From contig NZ_FNQY01000002.1 of assembly GCF_900107765.1 (NCBI RefSeq), positions 62,001-126,000 of the forward strand: a stretch of 64,000 nt of DNA, written 5' to 3'. The translations under genes were made by a program, and so were the position numbers. Under the pieces are notes generated by a model that had not been told where the DNA came from, did no database searches, and was given only the letters and a program-made list of their open reading frames with translations. Every line of letters begins with the position of its first letter. Within the stretch, counting starts at the first letter, position 1. This document shows, piece by piece, positions 46,396 through 53,383 of the stretch. The DNA is from Arachidicoccus rhizosphaerae. Lineage in GTDB: Bacteria > Bacteroidota > Bacteroidia > Chitinophagales > Chitinophagaceae.

Positions 46396-47529
46396 ATGTT
46401 ATTACTAGAAAATAAACAAATCGCCATTGTGGGAGCGGGGCCTGTAGGACTTACCATGGCACGGTTATTACAAAACGGCGGCCTTCAGGTAAACGTATAC
46501 GAGCGGGACTTGGATGCGGACGCCAGGATCTGGGGAGGAACACTGGATCTGCACCTGGATTCGGGCCAGAAGGCTCTGGCGGCAGCTGGGCTGCTGGAAC
46601 ATTATTATCAACTTGCGCGACCGATGGGCGTTAAATTTGCAGGCTTCCAAGGTGATATCATTGCCACCAAAAGTATCAGTCCTGAGCATTATAAAGATAA
46701 TCCTGAAATCAACAGAAATATCTTGCGGACGATGCTTTTAGAGAGCCTGCAGCCCGGTACGGTAAGATGGAATCATAAGGTGATAGCTGCAGATGAATAC
46801 CAGGGACAGTGGAGGCTGGCCTTTAGTAACGGTCATACCACCGAGGCTGATTTAATTATCATTGCAGGTGGCGGAAGTAGTAAGATCCGGAGTCTGGTGA
46901 CGGATGAAGCTGTCCTTGAAACGGGCAGTTTTATCATACAAGGAGATATTTGCAGCCCTGCAACTAATTTACCTTCATTTTATCAGCTATGTGACGGGCA
47001 CCGCCTGATGGTCGCTAAAGATGGTCAGTTGCTGGTCGTAAATCCACTGAATAATAAAAGCCTGACCTATGGGTTCATTTTTCAACCACCTGCCAGTTGG
47101 CAAGCCGGCAAGGGTCTTGATTTTGCAAATACGAAGGCTGTCTCGGATTTTATCATCAACAGCCTTGAAGGTTGGTCTGAAATATTCCATAATCTTATTC
47201 GGAAAACTTTCAATTTTGTGGGCCTGCCCACCAGGGTATTGCCTTTAGAAAAACCCTGGAAAATAAATAGACCGTTACCGGTCACTCTAATTGGAGACAC
47301 TGCCCATCTGATGCCGCCTTTTGCAGGAATGGGTGTGAATACCGGTCTTATGGATGCCATGATTCTTTCTGAGAATTTATTAAACCCTGAGTATAGGTCA
47401 CTGGAGGCAGCCATCTCTGATTATGAAGAAAAAATGCTGCAATATGCCAGAGAGGCCATCCGGGAATCCAGAGAAAACGAATTAGAAATGCGAAACCCTG
47501 AATTTGATTTTAGGGATTTATTGTTTTAA
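46396..47529 (+). CDS. TetX-like FAD-dependent monooxygenase (tetracycline destructase family)
   Basis: A 378-residue class A flavoprotein monooxygenase from the ATG at 46396 (TetX is about 388). It has the FAD motif GAGPVGL (13-19), then RIWGGTLDLHLDSGQKALAA, DNPEINRNILRTML (R111) and the second FAD motif LIGDTAHLMPPFAGMGVNTG. The match to TetX extends over the entire length in my recollection, including Q182, R203 and M205 at positions equal to TetX Q192, R213 and M215. The position of TetX F224 is V214 here. TetX uses NADPH and O2 to hydroxylate tetracyclines at C11a. The level of similarity suggests shared function, but activity on tetracycline is inferred, and the natural substrate may differ. 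Confidence 0.88.
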   Translation: MLLLENKQIAIVGAGPVGLTMARLLQNGGLQVNVYERDLDADARIWGGTLDLHLDSGQKALAAAGLLEHYYQLARPMGVKFAGFQGDIIATKSISPEHYKDNPEINRNILRTMLLESLQPGTVRWNHKVIAADEYQGQWRLAFSNGHTTEADLIIIAGGGSSKIRSLVTDEAVLETGSFIIQGDICSPATNLPSFYQLCDGHRLMVAKDGQLLVVNPLNNKSLTYGFIFQPPASWQAGKGLDFANTKAVSDFIINSLEGWSEIFHNLIRKTFNFVGLPTRVLPLEKPWKINRPLPVTLIGDTAHLMPPFAGMGVNTGLMDAMILSENLLNPEYRSLEAAISDYEEKMLQYAREAIRESRENELEMRNPEFDFRDLLF

Positions 47530-47987
47530 TAGCGTTTTGCTGACCCCTATAATCGTGGATGAGTGCCAGTAATTTAATGGGATACAACAAGGCGAAAGAA
47601 ATGAGAAAACAATATTCATGAGCATAATTGAGATTATTAATTCAAATGAATGAATAAGGAGGTAAGGAATTGAAACTTCATTCGATATTGAAATTGCTTT
47701 TATCGCTTTTCTATTTTCGTCATGTGACTTAAGATGAGAAAAATTCTTAAAACCAATGGGGATAAAGCTTTTGTAGTGAATCTACTGATACAAAAGTCGA
47801 ACTCTTTTTACAAGAATTTGGAATCCGAGGATAGGACAAAAGTCATTTTTGAATTATTCATTGGATACCGATGCTACCACTATAGGTTTACCTGTAACAT
47901 TTTGATGCTTGGCGCAATTGCGACACCTAGGCTAAAAAAAACAATAGAAGTATCCTACTTGGGTAATTATACAAGCATAGAAGCATC
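47530..47987. other. Non-coding stretch at the start of the accessory region
   Basis: About 460 AT-rich bases. A 117-codon frame on the plus strand (47734-48087) overlaps the real gene at 47988 antisense and has no recognisable features, so it is not annotated. There is no visible tRNA, hairpin or repeat of note. Confidence 0.4.
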
Positions 47988-48437
47988 TCATCTAACGGTT
48001 GTCAACCATAATTGTTCGTCGAGGTTTATATTCAATTCAATTTGTTCACAGTTAATTCTTATTAATTGTCCATTTTCAAAAAAATAGAGAATGTCGTCTC
48101 CATCATTCGGTTTGGATTGTGGCGCAATACTGTTATTTATTTCTCTTGCTGTTGAAGGGAAAAATGTAATTTCTGCTAAACAAGTATCATCGTTATAATG
48201 ACTTCTTTCGTCTTGCTCAAAAACTTTAAAAAATGTCACAGTTTTATGTATTAAAATTAAGCTTGAAAAATCATTTTTGTTAATATGTTCTCTACTTGAC
48301 TTTTTCCAATATAATTTTATTTCTCTGTTAGGAACATTGTATTCAAAACCAATGAAGTCAAAATCATTATGTAGGTCAAGATGCAGTCCTGCGATTTCTA
48401 TGGCGTGATTGTCTTTTATGTCAAAATTAACTTTCAT
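47988..48437 (-). CDS. Hypothetical protein in the accessory region
   Basis: A 149-residue protein of unknown family with no signal peptide or membrane helix. The first 40 residues read as beta strands (AIEIAGLHLDLHNDFDFIGF, then REIKLYWKKSS), and the C-terminus is strand-rich too (YFFENGQLIRINCEQIELNI). Codon use is AT-rich compared with genes before 47,500. Size, composition and position next to the 48483 gene suggest the pair arrived together; small beta-rich proteins like this are often immunity proteins, which is speculation here. Confidence 0.6.
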   Translation of the reverse strand: MKVNFDIKDNHAIEIAGLHLDLHNDFDFIGFEYNVPNREIKLYWKKSSREHINKNDFSSLILIHKTVTFFKVFEQDERSHYNDDTCLAEITFFPSTAREINNSIAPQSKPNDGDDILYFFENGQLIRINCEQIELNINLDEQLWLTTVR

Positions 48438-48482
48438 TGGAATATATTCTTTAAGTGATGTGTAATTTACTTTTTCTCTCTG

Positions 48483-49202
48483 TCATTGTGTGCATATTAT
48501 TTTCTTTGCAATAGTCAAACAATTTTCAATTGAACCACTCATTGCCATATTTTCTGTTTCAAATTTATGAAGCCTATTTGCAATTTCCTGTTTGCCGGCT
48601 TTCGCTTTTATAAGGCTAAAAATTTCAGGAACGTAACTTCGATATTCGTCTCTTGGAGCAATATCGTTGATGCCAATTGGATCCCAGTCATACCAAAGTA
48701 TATCGTCAATTTTTTTGTATAGTAAAACGTCTTTGGTGTCCTCTAAATTGTCTTTTAATCGCTTGTTGCGACTAAATAAAAGAATGACAGATTCTACTTC
48801 TTCTTCAAGTCTGCTGTCATCAAAATATTCTGTCGCTTTAAGCGCTAAACTTGCTATGTAGTGTCCGCTATCATAGTCAAATGGGTCTACTTGTCCAGAA
48901 GCATTGTAAGTTACTTTAGCAACAAGCTCCGCAAGTCTTAAATAATTTTCAGGCTTGTAGTTTTTGTTGTCAAGTCCATATACTCTAATTCTAGTAAACT
49001 GTACGTGTGCTTCCTTCCAACGGTCTTTGTTTTCAATAATTTGATAAAGTTCAAGAATTGAGGCTGGAATGTCTTTTATGTAATGGTTAAAACAGGATAG
49101 AATAAGTCCGGCCCAACCTGGTTTAATGTCGTGGGGTAGGTTCTCAAAAATCTGTTGTCCGATTTTGATGTTCGTTTTTATGTTATGATTCTCTGTCGTC
49201 AT
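48483..49202 (-). CDS. Hypothetical protein with an immunity-like C-terminal segment
   Basis: A 239-residue cytoplasmic protein. The N-terminal 110 residues are helical (GWAGLILSCFNHYIKDIPAS, ILELYQIIENKDRWKEAHVQ). The C-terminal third contains ILWYDWDPIGINDIAP, then EYRSYVPEIFSLIKAK and a helix KQEIANRLHKFETENMAMSG. The pattern of W-D-P-I-G followed by E-Y-x-x-Y and a hydrophobic helix is shared by a family of small proteins found near toxin loci and annotated as unknown or immunity-like (DUF1871-type). No toxin gene is visible next to it. The gene is AT-rich and 46 bases upstream of the 47988 gene on the same strand. Confidence 0.65.
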   Translation of the reverse strand: MTTENHNIKTNIKIGQQIFENLPHDIKPGWAGLILSCFNHYIKDIPASILELYQIIENKDRWKEAHVQFTRIRVYGLDNKNYKPENYLRLAELVAKVTYNASGQVDPFDYDSGHYIASLALKATEYFDDSRLEEEVESVILLFSRNKRLKDNLEDTKDVLLYKKIDDILWYDWDPIGINDIAPRDEYRSYVPEIFSLIKAKAGKQEIANRLHKFETENMAMSGSIENCLTIAKKIICTQ

Positions 49203-50161
49203 AAAATGATCGTTAACTCATTTATTCATAATAAAGATACACAAATGCTCTATATTTAGATACCTGGGTTTTCTTTCTTGATATACATCATGAAACGGAC
49301 TTCTTGTATTTTGTAATGGTTAGTGTTTGCGTGCCTGCAAATTTCGCTAGTTTTACCAACCATGTGTCTTGACAGTTGAGTGACGAAGTACAAATCCGGT
49401 ATCATTTTCCAGTCGACCAAATTCCTCTATACGCTTCTTGAAATGCTTATCAAGAAAATAGAGAAATGGAAGAAAAGTAAGGTTTAATGTAGCAGCAATA
49501 ACTCTACAATGGACTTTGGAGGGTGTCTTTATTTCTCTGCAAATGGTAAGCAGTTTTGATGCACAGAACATATTTCAAGTGCCTCACAACCTAACTTGCT
49601 GTGTTCTGGTGAAACAATAGGCTGTTGTTTTACATTAAATCTCCAGAACTGCAATATAGAAAGCCAGTGTACAGACAAGAAAGTAGTAAGGCCGGCCAAC
49701 TGCCCACTTCTAACTGTCCTTATTAAACCTTTTTTCGAATGTCGGTATATTCTATGTTTCGTTTCACGGGGGCAAAAGGTCAGTCTTTCGCTGAAACAAG
49801 ATTTATAACCTCTCTTTCATTGAGGGTGGCATAACGATTCATTCCTTTGATGACTCTCTGATTTTTTTTCTTTAGTGTATCCTCAATAGAACCAATAAAC
49901 AATCCGCCATTCAAAATTGATTTTAGCTTTATCGCTTTGCCAGTTTCTTGGATGAACTGAAATATTAACGATTCGGCAATTGTTTTGAAGTTGTAACATA
50001 GCATTTCATTTTTTTTGTTATCGAATACTAGAAATGCCAGAGATTGAAAAGAGAAAAAGGCTTTAACTTGTTGAAATTAAAGCCTTTGTGAAGTGACCCG
50101 GATTGAATCAATATCTCCGTTATAATTTAACAATTTGAGTCGTAAGGCGAGGCGGGAAGGA
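49203..50161. other. Apparently decayed DNA up to the prophage edge
   Basis: About 960 AT-rich bases. Two short minus-strand frames (49353-49571 and 49780-50004) have no recognisable domain and lack convincing starts; they may be remnants of mobile or accessory genes. A terminator hairpin at 50056-50087 marks the right edge of this stretch. Confidence 0.4.
50056..50087 (-). terminator. Rho-independent terminator of the leftward prophage operon
   Basis: AAAGGCTTTAA and TTAAAGCCTTT form an 11-bp stem around a 10-base loop, with five T residues after the stem on the minus strand. It lies 75 bases after the stop of the 50162 gene and probably near the prophage boundary. Confidence 0.75.
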
Positions 50162-50431
50162 CTATTCTTTATAGTTATTTATGTCTTCTTCTATTTGTTT
50201 TTTCAGATCGTCGGGCATCGGATCTGACACTAATTTCCCGGGAAGTTCGCCGTTTGGACTAAATTCATATCTCACATTATACTTTTCTTTGACGCCCGGG
50301 TATTTGTCCAATATTTTATCATAAATCCCTATTGCTTTCTCTTTTGCCGAGTTCTTCATTTCGGATTTCGCTTTTTCTATAGCCTTTTCAAGGTCTCCTA
50401 AACCTGTAATTTTTGCTTTAAACATTCCCAT
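50162..50431 (-). CDS. Small helical prophage protein
   Basis: An 89-residue, highly charged protein (GLGDLEKAIEKAKSEMKNSA, KEKAIGIYDKILDKYPGVKE) predicted to be mostly helical with no membrane segment. No family recognised. It follows the 50462 gene by 30 bases on the same strand and so belongs to the leftward unit that may be expressed in the lysogen. Start at MGMFKAK, with a second ATG two codons in. Confidence 0.6.
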   Translation of the reverse strand: MGMFKAKITGLGDLEKAIEKAKSEMKNSAKEKAIGIYDKILDKYPGVKEKYNVRYEFSPNGELPGKLVSDPMPDDLKKQIEEDINNYKE

Positions 50432-50461
50432 AATTTAAGTTTTAAGTTGTTAGAAAACTAT

Positions 50462-51037
50462 TTACCAGGTGTCATCATTCTTTTTTAATTTAAAGGTTTC
50501 ATACAGGAATTTTTCAAGAGAGGTATTCTCTCTAATTGCCTTACCGGATGTTCTATAATCCATCTTCCTGTTTCGACATAATAAATCATCTAGTGTAAAG
50601 TCGCTTGATGTTGCGGCGGCCAATATACCAGGAGTGCCGGACATTGCGTCTTTAAAATCCTGCATGTCAAAATACAATCCAGTTATAGTCACCTTATACT
50701 TATCCTGCTTAGTATTAATTTTAAAATTAAACTTCATTGGGAATTTAAGGGCTGCATTCATATTCATACCCCCTAGTCCGTATTTCTTGTATGGAAAATA
50801 CATGTGAGTTATCAACCCGGTTATAATCCCGTCTGAATTCTTTACATCTTTCACAGACGACATCCCATTACAGATATCAAACAGGCGCTTTGATAAATCA
50901 TTTGCCGAGTTGCCGGGAGCGCTATAAACCGCCTCAAACAATGACACATTATCCCTAATTTCAAAATACTGATATGGGCTTTTTTGCGCATTAACAATTA
51001 ATGGAATAAGAAATAAAAAGAATAATATTTTTCTCAT
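50462..51037 (-). CDS. Secreted prophage protein (putative DUF4468-like)
   Basis: A 191-residue protein with a clear signal peptide (MRKILFFLFLIPLIVNAQ) and no membrane helix after it. The mature part has SLFEAVYSAPGNSANDLSKR and KFPMKFNFKINTKQDKYKVT then ITGLYFDM, a beta-alpha-beta pattern that resembles DUF4468 domains common in Bacteroidota envelope proteins. An exported protein encoded on the leftward side of a prophage repressor region is a candidate lysogenic conversion (moron) gene. Function unknown. Confidence 0.6.
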   Translation of the reverse strand: MRKILFFLFLIPLIVNAQKSPYQYFEIRDNVSLFEAVYSAPGNSANDLSKRLFDICNGMSSVKDVKNSDGIITGLITHMYFPYKKYGLGGMNMNAALKFPMKFNFKINTKQDKYKVTITGLYFDMQDFKDAMSGTPGILAAATSSDFTLDDLLCRNRKMDYRTSGKAIRENTSLEKFLYETFKLKKNDDTW

Positions 51038-51160
51038 TGTGCAAAAAGTTTTTTGTTTTTGTTTAATATTTATTTTAGGTTTGTTAGCTAAATAGATTAG
51101 CTATGAGTAAAAAGAATGTTAAACCAAAATCCATAAAGAAAGTAAATAAAAAGAAAAGAT

Positions 51161-51529
51161 CTATTTCTTCATATTGTCTATCTGCGCAATACGGCTCAAT
51201 AATGCTTCTTTTTCATCAGAATAAAAAGTCCCCTTCATAGAGGATTTTATTTCGGCTATTTCGTTTAAAATGAACCCAATAACAACGTCTTTGGTGTCCA
51301 TTGACTTTATTGCTTCTTTCCCCTCAAGCATTTCCCCCTCGCCCTTGATAAGCCAATCCATATTGAGTTCCGGAAATTCATTTTGTATTTTCGCTTGAGT
51401 TTTGGCGGTCATATTGTCGCCTAATTTATTGACATATCCCCTGGATAGGCCGCATTTTTTCTCGAATTTATCTTGACCATAAGGCAAAGATTCGATAAAC
51501 TCTAAAATCCTTGATTTTATATTTTCCAT
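51161..51529 (-). CDS. CI-like phage repressor with N-terminal HTH
   Basis: A 122-residue DNA-binding protein. The HTH covers about residues 5-50, with recognition helix around CGLSRGYVNKLGDN. FPELNMDWLIKGEGEMLEGK matches the linker typical of Bacteroidota CI-like repressors, followed by a short coiled-coil C-terminus (IGFILNEIAEIKSSMKG). There is no S24 peptidase domain, so induction would not be by RecA-driven self-cleavage. The ATG is only 4 bases from an 18-bp operator-like palindrome (51534-51551), which also overlaps the opposing promoter. It is probably the lysogeny repressor and autoregulates. Confidence 0.8.
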   Translation of the reverse strand: MENIKSRILEFIESLPYGQDKFEKKCGLSRGYVNKLGDNMTAKTQAKIQNEFPELNMDWLIKGEGEMLEGKEAIKSMDTKDVVIGFILNEIAEIKSSMKGTFYSDEKEALLSRIAQIDNMKK

Positions 51530-51533
51530 TTTT

Positions 51534-51551
51534 TACGGGATATATCCCTTA
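51534..51551. promoter_or_regulatory. Operator-like palindrome 1 of the prophage switch
   Basis: TACGGGATATATCCCTTA is near-palindromic and almost identical to 52524-52541. Its last two bases are the first two of a plus-strand -7 box, TATTTTTG at 51550-51557, 16 bases before the 51573 gene. It begins 5 bases before the repressor start codon. Binding there could block both transcripts. Confidence 0.65.
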
Positions 51552-51557
51552 TTTTTG
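51550..51557 (+). promoter_or_regulatory. -7 promoter box overlapping operator 1
   Basis: TATTTTTG matches TAnnTTTG. It reads rightward toward the 50-residue membrane protein gene at 51573. Confidence 0.55.
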
Positions 51558-51572
51558 TTGAAAATTTATTTT

Positions 51573-51725
51573 ATGTTCAGATTGATTAAATGGTTTTCCA
51601 AAAAATATGATACACTTAGTAAATCAGAAGCGTTTTGGATGGGGTGGTATACAGCCTCGGTATTTATTGTTATCCTAACAACCATCCTATATTTATTGCA
51701 CCACTTTCTGCCTCCAAAATATTAG
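51573..51725 (+). CDS. Small single-pass membrane protein (50 residues) at the lysogeny switch
   Basis: A 50-codon gene starting at ATG 51573. The protein begins with a basic amphipathic part (MFRLIKWFSKKYDTLSKSEA), then a transmembrane segment (YTASVFIVILTTILYLLHHF). The basic end is probably cytoplasmic. Support comes from its own -7 box and operator directly upstream, and from the clean hydrophobic pattern. It is divergent from the repressor gene and its end overlaps, by 4 bases, the end of the minus-strand frameshift extension of the 51838 gene. Family unknown. Confidence 0.6.
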   Translation: MFRLIKWFSKKYDTLSKSEAFWMGWYTASVFIVILTTILYLLHHFLPPKY

Positions 51726-51843
51726 ATCCATCCCATTTTTTTTGTTATGTACGCTACGATTAAAAGCGAGAGAATCCCTAATACCCATTTTGTAAGTTCG
51801 TGATCCCATAACTTCCCCCAAAAAGATTTAGGCTTATCTAATC
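51722..51843 (-). CDS. -1 frame extension with transmembrane tail of the 51838 gene
   Basis: In the -1 frame the 51838 gene continues past its stop for 40 codons, ending with a TAA at 51722-51724. The extension has DKPKSFWGKLWDHELTKW then VLGILSLLIVAYITKKMG: a Lys/Trp-rich linker and one membrane helix. It has no start codon of its own except a late ATG. A ribosome slipping -1 at the A_AAA_AAC heptamer (51844-51850) would join it to the upstream protein. A single-base deletion or a sequencing slip in the eight-A run is the alternative. Confidence 0.5.
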
Positions 51844-52455
51844 GTTTTTTTTAGAATTATCCTGGTTAATATCTCCTTTAACGTCGCCCTCTGTATATAT
51901 AGTAGGGCCTTCAAACTTGTTATGTCTGCTCATGTCTATATTTATTTGATTGGATGAAAAACTATTGTTGTTAAGCGCAATATGCCCCTTGTCGGATATC
52001 TCATAAATTTCGCTAACCTTATTAAGCGTAATGGGCTTAATAAGGTCGTTTCCTTTTAATAATTTTATTATTTTTCGCAACCTAAAATATGGGTATCTCA
52101 TATCTGCAACAGATACGGATATCCTATCGTTATTGTCTTGCATTTTACTCAATATCGACATCAACTCTTCCTGCTCAATTTTCTTACTATATTCTTGTTC
52201 AGAAAATCCGCCATTATCTAAAAACGATTGAACATCTTCCCTGTCCGGTTTCAGTGATATAATTTTTCCGCCAAAAGTTGAATCTAAAATATACCAATCT
52301 TTTTCCTTTTGGATTGCCACTGCTGCATCCCAAATTTCAGTTTTGGGAACATTGAGAACCTCCGACATCTTAACATCGGTATTGATACCGGCTATGCTGA
52401 GCTTTAGAACCCTATCCCTTAAGTCCTCAAGCTTGTTAATTTCAATGTTATTCAT
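51838..52455 (-). CDS. Prophage regulator-like protein with winged-helix features
   Basis: A 205-residue protein (0-frame product). The N-terminal half has helix-turn-helix-like segments (DVKMSEVLNVPKTEIWDAAV and, later, YFRLRKIIKLLKGNDLIKPI), which resemble winged-helix domains. The C-terminus EGPTIYTEGDVKGDINQDNS is a beta-type linker and then KKND. Translation may slip into the -1 frame at the end and add a membrane helix. It lies on the minus strand between the repressor region and the rightward promoter. The role is unknown; regulator or membrane-tethered effector are both possible. Confidence 0.6.
   Translation of the reverse strand: MNNIEINKLEDLRDRVLKLSIAGINTDVKMSEVLNVPKTEIWDAAVAIQKEKDWYILDSTFGGKIISLKPDREDVQSFLDNGGFSEQEYSKKIEQEELMSILSKMQDNNDRISVSVADMRYPYFRLRKIIKLLKGNDLIKPITLNKVSEIYEISDKGHIALNNNSFSSNQINIDMSRHNKFEGPTIYTEGDVKGDINQDNSKKND
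51844..51850 (-). other. Canonical -1 frameshift slippery heptamer A_AAA_AAC
   Basis: On the minus strand the 0-frame codons read TCT AAA AAA AAC GAT TAG, so the heptamer A_AAA_AAC lies two codons before the stop within a run of eight A. It fits the X_XXY_YYZ rule for tandem tRNA slippage. Confidence 0.5.
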
Positions 52456-52523
52456 CTTTAAATCAATTAGTTATAAATAGTTGCAACGTTGTTGTGAAAA
52501 TATACCGTATTTTTATTTTAATT

Positions 52524-52541
52524 TACGGTATATATCCCGTA
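52524..52541. promoter_or_regulatory. Operator-like palindrome 2 of the prophage switch
   Basis: TACGGTATATATCCCGTA differs from operator 1 (51534-51551) at only two positions and is close to a perfect palindrome. An inverted half-site, TATACCGTAT, lies upstream at 52501-52510. Its last two bases are the first two of the -7 box TATCTTTG at 52540-52547, the same geometry as operator 1. Confidence 0.65.
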
Positions 52542-52547
52542 TCTTTG
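52540..52547 (+). promoter_or_regulatory. -7 box of the main rightward prophage promoter
   Basis: TATCTTTG matches TAnnTTTG, 27 bases before the ATG at 52575. It would start the early transcript that carries the HTH, recombination and replication genes. Confidence 0.6.
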
Positions 52548-52574
52548 CTATGCAATACAAAAATACGAAGGATT

Positions 52575-52799
52575 ATGCTAGAAACAATAAATAAGCCAAA
52601 AACGAAGAAATCAAGAAAGAGCGTGCCTCTTACTGATACCCAGCTGGCGAAATTAAGAACATTCGTTATCAGGTACTCTACTCAAACAGAAGCGGCTTTA
52701 ATGCTAGGAGTGGACAGAAATGTATTGAACAGGGTTTTGGCCTACGGATCTGGACACGAGACATCTATTAAAACGATTCTTAAAAACCTACCATCATGA
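52575..52799 (+). CDS. Small HTH protein, first gene of the rightward early operon
   Basis: A 74-residue basic protein from the ATG at 52575; an upstream in-frame start at 52494 lies before the promoter and is rejected. The core YSTQTEAALMLGVDRNVLNR is a helix-turn-helix, and the N-terminus is lysine-rich (KPKTKKSRKSV). Its stop overlaps the next start (ATGA at 52796-52799), so the two are coupled. Position at the head of the early operon and size suggest a Cro-like or activator role. Confidence 0.72.
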   Translation: MLETINKPKTKKSRKSVPLTDTQLAKLRTFVIRYSTQTEAALMLGVDRNVLNRVLAYGSGHETSIKTILKNLPS

Positions 52800-53014
52800 C
52801 CAGTACAGCAATAGCCAGAGAGATCCGGGAGATGAAAGCGCTTTTAGAAGCAAAGGATATGATCTCCGAAAAGGAAGCCGCCGACTTATTGGGAATGAAA
52901 CTAAGCTCCTTAAGATCAAGAGTTTCCGAAAAGAAGTTTGAAGGGTTTTATATCGTCGGCGCCCATAAAAAGAAATTCTTCTATAAAAGCAAGCTATTAG
53001 GACTTAATCTATAA
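52796..53014 (+). CDS. Small HTH/excisionase-like DNA-binding protein
   Basis: A 72-residue protein with a helix-turn-helix typical of excisionase/MerR-like families (ISEKEAADLLGMKLSSLRSR) followed by a beta-hairpin wing (FEGFYIVGAHKKKFFYKSKL). Coupled to the gene before it by a 4-base overlap. It may be a directionality factor or a regulator. No integrase is in view to confirm that. Confidence 0.72.
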   Translation: MTSTAIAREIREMKALLEAKDMISEKEAADLLGMKLSSLRSRVSEKKFEGFYIVGAHKKKFFYKSKLLGLNL

Positions 53015-53062
53015 AAAATGGGGTACGTGCTACGAACACAATACCCCACAAAAACAAAGTTT

Positions 53063-53383
53063 ATGGAAACAAAGATAGCAAAAAAACGAGAAATAGTCAT
53101 TAATGACCGTGTTATTACATGGCAATCCGGGAAATGGACAATAGGAACCGATTACTTTACAATCGGAGACGAAAGTGTAAAGGTAGGCATCTCCGGTCAG
53201 GGTAACTGTATTCTGCGCCAAGGTTTAGAAAACGAAGCTGAGTATGAAGAGTTCGACAAAGAGATAGAATACTCCTTTGAGGATCTGGGGGTTTATTCTG
53301 AAATCTTCGAGGAAATGAGTAGAGAGGATGCCATCAGTGAAATTATTTCTTTAACCGTTGAAACCCTGAAAAATGCGTACTAA
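53063..53383 (+). CDS. Hypothetical early prophage protein
   Basis: A 106-residue acidic protein from ATG 53063 (METKIAKKREIVINDRVITW). An in-frame ATG at 53018 would add 15 residues with little support. Beta strands in the first half (VITWQSGKWTIGTDYFTIGD) lead to acidic helices in the second (YEEFDKEIEYSFEDLGVYSE). No family recognised. The last 11 bases overlap the next gene, indicating tight packing in one transcript. Confidence 0.62.
   Translation: METKIAKKREIVINDRVITWQSGKWTIGTDYFTIGDESVKVGISGQGNCILRQGLENEAEYEEFDKEIEYSFEDLGVYSEIFEEMSREDAISEIISLTVETLKNAY

Noticed and set aside
47734-48087. 117-codon plus-strand frame
   Set aside because: Its last third is antisense to the better supported 47988-48437 gene, and the remainder has no recognisable pattern or start signal.
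49353-50004. Two short minus-strand frames (49353-49571, 49780-50004)
   Set aside because: No domain recognised. They could be remnants of decayed genes, but I cannot support them as coding.
50085-50160. Possible tRNA or att remnant near GTGACCCGGATTGAATC
   Set aside because: It looks superficially like the complement of a tRNA 3-prime end, but no T-stem, acceptor pairing or cloverleaf can be built.
51103-51240. 45-codon plus-strand frame starting MSKKNVKPKSIKK
   Set aside because: The lysine-rich start looks tempting but the rest is antisense to the repressor and unlike a protein; no promoter box at the right distance.
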